6,387 nt of DNA from an uncultured bacterium. GTDB taxonomy: Bacteria; Verrucomicrobiota; Kiritimatiellia; CAIKKV01. The notes under the pieces were generated by a model that made no database searches, was not told where the DNA came from, and saw only the letters and a list, made by a program, of their open reading frames with translations. Every line of letters starts with the position of its first letter. The first letter of the stretch is position 1. Both the position numbers and the translations under genes were made by a program. The stretch lies in contig CAIKKV010000283.1 in assembly GCA_903828035.1 (NCBI GenBank), positions 1 to 6,387 on the forward strand, given 5' to 3'. This document shows, piece by piece, positions 1 through 5,764 of the stretch.

Positions 1-1356
1 GCGTTTGTTAGGCTAGCAGCTCTCTTTTTGCTTCTTCCAGCCTCTTCCACCAGCCAAGCCGGCCAAATCCAATCGGCCGTAGACGGGCCTAAAAACATCA
101 TTCTCATGATTGCGGATGGATCTGGGCTCCAGCACTTTAAGACTGCTTCTTGCTATTTGACGGGAAGCTCGACCGGGTTGGTTTGCGATTCGTTTCCCCT
201 CAAGCTGTCGGTGATGACCTATTCCGCCAGCGGGCAAGGGTATGACTCTCAGGCGGCGGCGACGAACCCGGCTTACGTAAAAATGTTTCCGACCGACTCC
301 GCCGCGGCGGCAACGGCGATGGCAACAGGGCACAAGACCTCCAATCGCTCTCTCGGCCTGGATGCGGAGGGGCGCCGTCTGTCGAATGCGGTTGAAGTGG
401 CCGCTTCAGCCGGGCGGGTATCCGGCCTGATCACGACCGTTCCGTTCAGTCATGCCACGCCGGCCGGATTCTCCGCGCACTTGCAGGATCGCGACAAGTA
501 CGCGGGCATCGCCAGGCAGATGCTGCTCGAGAGTCCGTTGACGGTTTTGATGGGGGGCGGTCATCCGGGCTATGATGAGAATGGCGGGGCGCGGGCGGTG
601 AAGAGTTTCGATTATGTGGGCGGCCAGGAGTTGTGGGAGGCGCTCCTGCGCCATCAGGCGGCGGGCATGGCGGATGGCGCCGGATCGACAAGTTCGTGGA
701 CGCTGATTGAAAATAAAGCCGCCTTCATGGCCATGGCCACGGGCAGGACTCCCGATCGGGTCCTGGGCGTGGCGCCGGTTTTCCAAACGCTTCAGCAGGG
801 GCGGATGACTTCAAGGGATTGGAACGGCGACGGCAAGCGGGATGCGGCGGACGAGGAGGCGGCGCCGGCCTTCGGCGATCCGTTCACGCAGACGGCTCCC
901 ACGCTGGCCGAGATGGCCCGCGCCGCCTTGAACGTGTTGGATAATCATCCCCGCGGCTTTTTCCTGATGATCGAGGGCGGGGCGGTGGACTGGGCCGCGC
1001 ACAAGAATCAGGCGGGCCGCATGATCGAAGAAGAGGCCGGCTTTAACGAGGCGGTCCAGGCGGTTTGCGACTGGGTGGAGGGCCATGGCGGCTGGGAGGA
1101 AAACCTGGTGATGGTGACCGCCGATCATGAGACCGGCTATTTGCAGCTGAAGGACGGGCCGGTTGAAAAGGGGCGCATGCCGCGGGTCAGCTGGGGGATC
1201 AGGAATCACACGAACCAGCCGGTTCCGCTCTTTGCCAAGGGCCGGCAGGCCGAGCGGTTGAGCGCCCGGATCCGGGTGACGGATCCGGTTTGCGGGCCGA
1301 CCATCGACGACACGGACATCGGCCGGGTTTTGCTGGACCTGCTGGGCCGGCCGTGA
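1..1356 (+). CDS. Alkaline phosphatase, secreted (5' partial)
   Basis: Metal-dependent phosphomonoesterase of the PhoA superfamily, expected to release phosphate from organic esters outside the cytoplasm. The frame is open from base 1 and begins with a hydrophobic stretch ending in SSTSQA, which looks like the end of a signal peptide. The true start therefore probably lies left of the window, and the TTG at 28 is unlikely. Visible landmarks are: metal Asp in ADGSG (115-117); nucleophile Ser in TDSA (298-300); His and Thr of SHATPAG (451-459); Glu, Asp and His of EGGAVDWAAH (973, 988, 1000), with the same spacing as E322/D327/H331 of E. coli PhoA; Asp-His in TADHETG (1123-1128); and the last ligand His in RNHTNQ (1207-1209). 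All ligands are present, so it should be active. About 450 visible codons is normal for the family. An acidic EF-hand-like loop is inserted at 817-852. The first 200 bases look more AT-rich than the rest. The gene ends convergently, 24 bp from the neighbouring operon. Confidence 0.95.
   Translation, partial: AFVRLAALFLLLPASSTSQAGQIQSAVDGPKNIILMIADGSGLQHFKTASCYLTGSSTGLVCDSFPLKLSVMTYSASGQGYDSQAAATNPAYVKMFPTDSAAAATAMATGHKTSNRSLGLDAEGRRLSNAVEVAASAGRVSGLITTVPFSHATPAGFSAHLQDRDKYAGIARQMLLESPLTVLMGGGHPGYDENGGARAVKSFDYVGGQELWEALLRHQAAGMADGAGSTSSWTLIENKAAFMAMATGRTPDRVLGVAPVFQTLQQGRMTSRDWNGDGKRDAADEEAAPAFGDPFTQTAPTLAEMARAALNVLDNHPRGFFLMIEGGAVDWAAHKNQAGRMIEEEAGFNEAVQAVCDWVEGHGGWEENLVMVTADHETGYLQLKDGPVEKGRMPRVSWGIRNHTNQPVPLFAKGRQAERLSARIRVTDPVCGPTIDDTDIGRVLLDLLGRP
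817..852 (+). other. EF-hand/dockerin-like calcium loop in the phosphatase
   Basis: These twelve codons read DWNGDGKRDAAD and are followed by EE. They match the EF-hand loop pattern at positions 1, 3, 5, 6, 9 and 12 (Asp, Asn, Asp, Gly, Asp, Asp), as in dockerin or thrombospondin-type calcium loops. The loop sits between the VFQTLQQGR segment and the PTLAEMARAALNVL helix. The family usually has a short acidic connection there. Calcium binding is inferred from the pattern alone. Confidence 0.6.
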
Positions 1357-1380
1357 TTCCCTGCCGCACACGGCGCGGCC

Positions 1381-1767
1381 CTATAAAGTGGAATGACGCG
1401 AAGGCTTAAGCGCGCGCTTGGCGGGCGGGGCTGTTTTTTCCGGTTCCTTAACCTGGGCCGTGGCCTCGCGCGGATGCGCCAGCAGCACTTTGCGATAGCC
1501 GGCCTGCTGGAGGGCCGCAAAGGCCGGCAGCATGCTGCCGGGCGGCATTTGCGGCGGCACCTGCAACCGGATTTCCGTGTCCTGCGTGGCGCCGGCTTTT
1601 TTCACGGCCCGGGGCAAGTGCCCGGCATCGACTTCCCGGCCTTCCACGATGAAATGGGTGGCATCCCGGGCCTCCACGACCACCCGCGCCGGCGCTTCGC
1701 CGGGGGTGGCGCAGCCCAGGCAGACGGTCAGGCTGGCGAGGGAGGCGAACAGTAAAAATGTTTTCAT
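1381..1767 (-). CDS. Putative lipoprotein with ExbD/TolR-like periplasmic domain
   Basis: A 128-residue protein of unknown function. It starts with MKTFLLFASLASL, a basic then hydrophobic signal sequence. Two cysteines follow, C16 and C19 (TVCLGC). C19, followed by ATPGE, is the likelier lipidation site, although the residue at -3 is Cys rather than the usual Leu, so lipoprotein status is probable rather than certain. Residues 28-98 follow the pattern of the ExbD/TolR periplasmic domain: a strand with FIVEGREVD, a helix HLPRAVKKA, a strand EIRLQV, a helix MLPAFAALQQAGY and a strand KVLLAHP. ExbD itself has a transmembrane anchor, which here is replaced by the signal sequence. The tail (99-128) is basic and rich in Lys, Pro and Ala. 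I chose this ATG because it overlaps the stop of the upstream glycosyltransferase as ATGA, while the frame extended further upstream lacks a signal sequence. It is the last gene of the operon. Confidence 0.7.
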   Translation of the reverse strand: MKTFLLFASLASLTVCLGCATPGEAPARVVVEARDATHFIVEGREVDAGHLPRAVKKAGATQDTEIRLQVPPQMPPGSMLPAFAALQQAGYRKVLLAHPREATAQVKEPEKTAPPAKRALKPSRHSTL

Positions 1768-2996
1768 GGCGTTGCGGGGGTTGGCAGGCTGAGCAGATGA
1801 CGCACGTGCGCCAACACGGCATCGGCCGTGATCCGCTTCATGCAGTGGGGGTCCTGGCAGGGGGAAAACCGGTGATTCAGCATGTTCACGCACGGGCTGC
1901 AGGCCAGCCCCGCGGTGACGGCGATTTTGCGTTCGCCGAGCGGCCCGTAGAGGAGCGGCGTCTCGGGGCCGAACAGGACCACCTCGCCGATGGGCGTCAG
2001 GGAGGCGAAGTGGCCGGGTCCGCTGTCGTTGGTCACGAGAACCTGCGAGAGCGTGTACAGCGCAAAGACTTCCCGAAGCGTGGTGCGGCCGGCCAGGGAC
2101 AGGCACCGGCCGGGCCGGTCAATCTGCCGGACGAGCTCTTCGGCGCCCGCCTGCTCGGAAGGGGCGCCGGTCAGGATCACCAGGGAATCCGGCCATTCGT
2201 CCATGGCTTTGCGCGCCAGCTCGATGAACGAGGCGTCGGGCCAGCGGCGCAGGGGCAGCAGGTCGCTGCAGTTGGGGTTGAGCAGGAGGATCGGCCCGGC
2301 GGCGTCGCGGCCGGCCAGGGTGCGGATTTTTTCCCGCACGGCCTCCAGCTCCTCCGGAGAGGGCGTGAACACGGGAAGGGGCCCCGGCTGAACCGCTTCC
2401 TTGAGCATGGGCGCCTGCTCCGGGGAGCAGGCGAGCGAGCGGGTGAGGGCCAGGAACGATTTGCTGACGTGGTGCTGGAAATTGTAGTTCAGCTCATGAG
2501 TGAAGAGCCGGCCGCGGTAGGGGCCTTCCGCCGTGAAGTTCCGGTAGCCGGCGCGCCGCGGCGCGCCGGTCAGCCAGGTGATGATGGCGGAGGAGCGGGT
2601 CAGCCCTTCAAGGTCCACCGCACCGTCGATCTTCTCGCGCCGGATCCGGCGCAGCGCGCCCAGCAGGTCGCGGGCGAACGCGGGCAGGGACGTGTCGCGG
2701 ATGGCGATGATGTTGGCCGCCGGGAAAAAGGGAAGGATATCCAGGATGGGCCGGTTGGGGGCGAACAGCAGGATGAAGATGTTGTCCCGGCCCACCAGCC
2801 GGATGGCCTCCTCGAACGCGCCGCTGGCCAGGACGGAGGAGCCCATCTCGATCAGCTTGACGAACAGGATGCGCCGGGGCGGCGTGTAGGCGCTCCGGGG
2901 GCGCGCGAGGCGGCGCAGGCTCTCCACCGCCGTCAGGGCGGCGCAGAGCGGCTTGCCGACGATCAGGTCCAGGCGGCGGATGGTTTCGGGTTTCAT
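1764..2996 (-). CDS. Glycosyltransferase family 9 (ADP-heptose:LPS heptosyltransferase-like)
   Basis: A 410-residue GT-B-fold glycosyltransferase resembling heptosyltransferases of LPS core synthesis, which transfer sugar from an ADP-sugar at the inner face of the cytoplasmic membrane. The donor and acceptor here are unknown. Residues 1-40 form a basic/hydrophobic helix, possibly a membrane-associating segment. The first Rossmann strand and loop follow (ILFVKLIEMGSS, 43-54). The C-terminal half carries LLLNPNCSD, LVILTGAP and the signature NDSGPGH (323-329, D324), then LFGPETPLLYGP. A four-cysteine cluster follows (C366, C369, C380, C385), of the kind seen near the C-terminus of many GT9 proteins. 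The usual Gly-Asp of the N-terminal loop reads G52-S53 here. The start overlaps the stop of the NDPK-like gene as ATGA, with no Shine-Dalgarno, suggesting translational coupling. Membership of GT9 is confident, the substrate is not. Confidence 0.9.
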   Translation of the reverse strand: MKPETIRRLDLIVGKPLCAALTAVESLRRLARPRSAYTPPRRILFVKLIEMGSSVLASGAFEEAIRLVGRDNIFILLFAPNRPILDILPFFPAANIIAIRDTSLPAFARDLLGALRRIRREKIDGAVDLEGLTRSSAIITWLTGAPRRAGYRNFTAEGPYRGRLFTHELNYNFQHHVSKSFLALTRSLACSPEQAPMLKEAVQPGPLPVFTPSPEELEAVREKIRTLAGRDAAGPILLLNPNCSDLLPLRRWPDASFIELARKAMDEWPDSLVILTGAPSEQAGAEELVRQIDRPGRCLSLAGRTTLREVFALYTLSQVLVTNDSGPGHFASLTPIGEVVLFGPETPLLYGPLGERKIAVTAGLACSPCVNMLNHRFSPCQDPHCMKRITADAVLAHVRHLLSLPTPATP

Positions 2997-3910
2997 AGGG
3001 CGCGGGTTTTGACCAGTTCCAGCAGGCGGGCCGCCAGGGTGTCGGTGTCCAGGTCCTCGAGCGACTCGATCAGCGGCTCCTGCTTCCCGGCGACCGGGAT
3101 GGCGGGATTCCCGTCGCGCCAGCGGAGGACCTGCGCCAGGGTGATGCCGGCGGGCTGGAGCCGCTGCCACAGGGGATCGCGCTCGATCGGGAAGTCCGGC
3201 ACCCACAGGGTCTTTTCGACCAGGGCCTCGAAGGGGGAGGCGCTGGCGTGGATGACGTTTTCGCGGTAGGTCACGGTGAGGCCCCCCTCCTTGCCCGCCG
3301 CATGCAGGGCGCCCCGGATGGAGCGGGGGTCCGCCGCCGCGGGGTTGGTCGTGCCGATCACCTGGCTGCGGAAGGCCTTCCAGGGGAGGGTTTCGGCGTC
3401 GAACTCCACCACCATGACCTTGAGGATGGCGTCCGGAGCGGTAAAAAGCTCGCGGATGGAGGGGTAGAAGCCGTTGAGCACAAAGGCGTTCAGCTCGGGC
3501 AGCAGGATGACATAGAGGCCGCCGGCCAGCTTTTCCGCCTTCTGCCTGGCCCAGAGCGCGTTCAGCGCTTCGCCGGCGACGCCGAGCTTTATTCCGGCGG
3601 ACAAGCCGCTCAGGATCCGGCCCTGTTGCAGGGCGTCTTCCCAGGAGACCTTGAACAGGTCCAGGAACCTGGCTCGGGCCTCGGGCCCCACGAACAGGTC
3701 GGCCGGGTTTTCGCAGGTGCCGACCTTGGCGTTGACGGCGTAGTGGCGGTCGATGGCGCCGGAGGCCTTGACCTGCCCGCCGGTCAGGGTCACGTCGTAG
3801 ACGGGCCGGATGCCGTGGCGCGCGAAGGTGGCGGCGATGCAGGCGAGGGCCGCCTTGTTCGCGGCGGCGTGGGGTTTGATGAAGGCGAGGGCTTGGTTAA
3901 GGCGTTTCAT
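2993..3910 (-). CDS. Enlarged nucleoside-diphosphate-kinase-like protein
   Basis: A 305-residue protein with the NDPK core spread over twice the usual length (typically about 140-150). NDPK transfers the gamma-phosphate between nucleoside tri- and diphosphates through a phospho-histidine. Recognisable parts are FIKPHA with K12 in the canonical position; D54-R-H-Y57 matching the conserved HY; the GTTNP loop with T188; SIRG with R199; and ENVIHASAS with N218 and the presumed phospho-acceptor H221. The spacing T188-R199 (11) and N218-H221 (3) equals that of human NDPK (T94-R105, N115-H118). About 90 extra residues lie between Y57 and T188, including LNAFVLNGFYPSIRELF, and about 50 residues are added at the C-terminus. 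The active-site motif reads HASAS where ordinary NDPK has HGSDS. It is first in the operon, with a promoter immediately upstream and a 4-nt overlap with the glycosyltransferase. NDPK homology is confident, in vivo activity is not. Confidence 0.8.
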   Translation of the reverse strand: MKRLNQALAFIKPHAAANKAALACIAATFARHGIRPVYDVTLTGGQVKASGAIDRHYAVNAKVGTCENPADLFVGPEARARFLDLFKVSWEDALQQGRILSGLSAGIKLGVAGEALNALWARQKAEKLAGGLYVILLPELNAFVLNGFYPSIRELFTAPDAILKVMVVEFDAETLPWKAFRSQVIGTTNPAAADPRSIRGALHAAGKEGGLTVTYRENVIHASASPFEALVEKTLWVPDFPIERDPLWQRLQPAGITLAQVLRWRDGNPAIPVAGKQEPLIESLEDLDTDTLAARLLELVKTRAL

Positions 3911-3919
3911 GTTCTCAAC

Positions 3920-3948
3920 ACGATAGCGGGAGAGGCTGCGAGCGTCAA
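3920..3948 (-). promoter_or_regulatory. Sigma70-type promoter of the NDPK-like/GT9/lipoprotein operon
   Basis: Read on the minus strand, a -35 box TTGACG (3948-3943) is followed by exactly 17 bp and a -10 box TATCGT (3925-3920). Only 9 bp separate the -10 box from the ATG at 3910, so transcription should begin about 2-4 bases before the start codon, giving an almost leaderless mRNA. A weaker TTGCGG-N17-TATTTT pair further upstream on the same strand could give a longer leader. Confidence 0.55.
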
Positions 3949-3988
3949 GTCAGGGAAAAATAAACTCGTATCGGCACAACCGCAATCG

Positions 3989-3994
3989 TATCAT
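3989..3994 (+). promoter_or_regulatory. Possible -10 box for the DEAD-box helicase
   Basis: TATCAT differs from the TATAAT consensus at one base and lies 6 bp before the GTG at 4001, the geometry expected for a leaderless transcript. No convincing -35 box is seen 16-18 bp upstream, so the call is weak. Confidence 0.25.
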
Positions 3995-4000
3995 GCTGGA

Positions 4001-5722
4001 GTGGACACACAAAACAAACCTACATTCGCCTCACTCGGGATTTCGCCCGCCATTCTAAAAGCCATTGAAACGCTCGGGTTTGAAGAGCCCGCGCCCATTC
4101 AAGCGGCCGCCATTCCCATCATGCTGGAAGGGTGCGACGTGGTGGGCCAGTCACAGACCGGCTCCGGGAAAACGGCCGCCTTCGCCATCCCCGCCATTGA
4201 AAAGGTGGATGCCGCCAACCGCTCCACCCAGGTCCTCATTCTCTGCCCCACCCGCGAGCTGGCCACCCAGGTGGCGGATGAAGTGCACAAGTTGTCGGCC
4301 CACAAGCGGGGCGTTCACTGCGTGCCCATTTACGGCGGCGCCTCCTACGACCGGCAGTTTTACGAGTTGAAAAAGGGAGTCCAGATCGTCATCGGGACGC
4401 CCGGCCGGGTCCAGGATCACATTGACCGCGGCACGTTGCAGCTCAAGCAGCTGAAGCTGGTGGTGCTCGACGAAGCCGACCGCATGCTCGACATGGGCTT
4501 TCGCGACGACATCGCCAAGATCCTGGACGCCACGCCGGAAGAGCGGCAGACCGTCTTCTTCTCGGCCACCATGTCGCCGCCCATCCGGGACCTGATCAAA
4601 AAGTATTCGCATGACCCGAAGACGGTGCGCATCGAGCAGAAAACCGGCACGGTGCCCACGGTCGAGCAGTGGTTTTACGAGATTCCGGTCACGCGCAAGT
4701 CCGAGGCCCTGGTCCGCCTGATCGACTATCACGCCTTCAAGCTGGGGCTCGTCTTCTGCAACACGCAGCGGATGGTCGATGAGTTGACGGATACGCTGAT
4801 CGCCCAGGGATTTTCGGCGGACCGCCTGCACGGCGGCATTCCCCAGGCGCAGCGCACGCGGGTCATGAACAAGTTTAAAAAGGCCGAGTTCGAGTTCCTG
4901 GTCGCCACCGACGTGGCCGCCCGCGGCATCGATGTGGACGACCTGGAAGTGGTGTTCAACTTCGACCTTCCCTACGACGCGGAAGACTACGTGCACCGGA
5001 TCGGCCGGACGGGCCGGGCCGGCAAGCGGGGCATGGCCATCACGTTCGTTTCCGGCCGCGACATCCACAAGCTCATTTACATCGAGCGGTACACCCGCTC
5101 GCGCATCCAGCGGGGGAAAATGCCGACCTCCGGCGAGGTGGAGGAGAAGCGGGCCGACCTGCTGCTTCAAAAGGTCCGGACGGTTCTCGGCGCCAACGCG
5201 TTTGCCTCGCAGAGCGTGATGGTGGACCGGTTGCTGGAGGAGGGGTTCGCCTCCACGGATATCGCCGCCGCCCTGCTGCAGATGGTGATGGGCGCGGCCG
5301 CCGCGGCGCCGCCCAGTCCCGCCGCGCCTTCCCCGGCCGGGAAATCCGTCATCAAATCCGCGAGTCCCGCCCCGGCGGCGCCTTCCGCTCCGGCGGCGCC
5401 TTCCTCCCCGGAGGAAGCCGTTCCGCCCCTGCCGCTCGCGGCCCGGGGCTATCAGTGGGTGCGGCTGAGCGTGGGCCGGCGGAACCGGTTCAATCCCCGC
5501 GCGGTGGTGGATCTGCTTGTCGCCGCGCTGGGCGTGCCGGCCGCCAAGGTGGGCATGATCGAAATGACGCCGACCCAGACATTCGCCCAGGTTCCCCTGG
5601 AACATCTCTCGCCGATGAAAGACGGGCCCCTTCGCACGGAAGCCGATTCGCAAACCGTTACCGTATCCTTTCTGGCCGACAAGCGCGCCCGCCCCACGGG
5701 CAAAGGCAAAATGCAGGGCTGA
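4001..5722 (+). CDS. DEAD-box ATP-dependent RNA helicase with DbpA-type RNA-binding domain
   Basis: A 573-residue RNA helicase of the DeaD/CsdA-DbpA group, which unwinds RNA duplexes in ribosome assembly or mRNA turnover. All core motifs are present: Q motif (F9 to Q34), Walker A SQTGSGKT (K57), PTREL (83-87), TPGR (133-136), DEAD (157-160), SAT (188-190), LVFCNT (250-255), ATDVAARGID (302-311) and HRIGRTGR (332-339). Residues 345-431 form a helical extension. A Pro/Ala/Ser-rich linker (432-481) follows, then a DbpA-type RNA-binding domain (484 to about 562: YQWVRLSVGRR, VGMIEM) and a short basic tail. The start is GTG at 4001: the frame is open far upstream across the divergent gene, but no ATG, GTG or TTG occurs in frame in the intergenic region, and the Q motif begins 8 residues later. 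The only SD-like GGAG (3998-4001) overlaps the start codon. Whether it acts as DeaD or DbpA cannot be told from sequence alone. Confidence 0.93.
   Translation: MDTQNKPTFASLGISPAILKAIETLGFEEPAPIQAAAIPIMLEGCDVVGQSQTGSGKTAAFAIPAIEKVDAANRSTQVLILCPTRELATQVADEVHKLSAHKRGVHCVPIYGGASYDRQFYELKKGVQIVIGTPGRVQDHIDRGTLQLKQLKLVVLDEADRMLDMGFRDDIAKILDATPEERQTVFFSATMSPPIRDLIKKYSHDPKTVRIEQKTGTVPTVEQWFYEIPVTRKSEALVRLIDYHAFKLGLVFCNTQRMVDELTDTLIAQGFSADRLHGGIPQAQRTRVMNKFKKAEFEFLVATDVAARGIDVDDLEVVFNFDLPYDAEDYVHRIGRTGRAGKRGMAITFVSGRDIHKLIYIERYTRSRIQRGKMPTSGEVEEKRADLLLQKVRTVLGANAFASQSVMVDRLLEEGFASTDIAAALLQMVMGAAAAAPPSPAAPSPAGKSVIKSASPAPAAPSAPAAPSSPEEAVPPLPLAARGYQWVRLSVGRRNRFNPRAVVDLLVAALGVPAAKVGMIEMTPTQTFAQVPLEHLSPMKDGPLRTEADSQTVTVSFLADKRARPTGKGKMQG
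5372..5404 (+). repeat. Short tandem repeat in helicase linker
   Basis: The 15-mer CCGGCGGCGCCTTCC occurs at 5372-5386 and again at 5390-5404, an 18-bp period in frame, encoding consecutive PAAPS units. A degenerate relative lies around 5317-5335. It looks like repeat expansion of a disordered linker. Confidence 0.6.
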
Positions 5723-5764
5723 CCGGTCGCAGAGCCGGATCCGCGTCGATTCGGTCACGCCCGG

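Noticed and set aside
28..30. TTG as the start of the phosphatase
   Set aside because: It falls inside the hydrophobic signal segment. The frame is open to base 1, so the start is most likely outside the window.
1363..1374. GCCG-CACA-CGGC hairpin between the convergent phosphatase and lipoprotein genes
   Set aside because: The stem is only 4 bp and there is no T-tract on either strand, so it is not supportable as a terminator.
1768..2106. Upstream extension of the lipoprotein reading frame
   Set aside because: It overlaps the conserved 3' end of the glycosyltransferase and would bury the signal sequence at 1767.
2997..3206. Upstream extension of the glycosyltransferase reading frame
   Set aside because: The extra 70 residues are Arg/Pro-rich and overlap the NDPK-like gene. 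The ATG at 2996 forms an ATGA junction and begins a helix typical of this GT9 type.
1758..3269. 503-residue plus-strand reading frame opposite the glycosyltransferase
   Set aside because: It lies antisense to a clear GT9 gene, has low-complexity Arg/Gly/Gln-rich composition and no recognisable domain. It is a by-product of high GC codon use.
3993..3995. ATG just upstream of the helicase
   Set aside because: It is out of frame with the helicase motifs.
3248..4000. In-frame upstream extension of the helicase
   Set aside because: It runs antisense through the NDPK-like gene, and the translation is Gly/Asp/Val-rich with no domain.
4151..5758. 535-residue minus-strand reading frame opposite the helicase
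   Set aside because: It is antisense to a gene with every DEAD-box motif, and its translation is Arg/Gly/His-rich without domains.
5723..5764. Search for a bidirectional terminator between helicase and kinase genes
   Set aside because: Only short palindromes such as CGGATCCG are present, without a stable stem or T-run.
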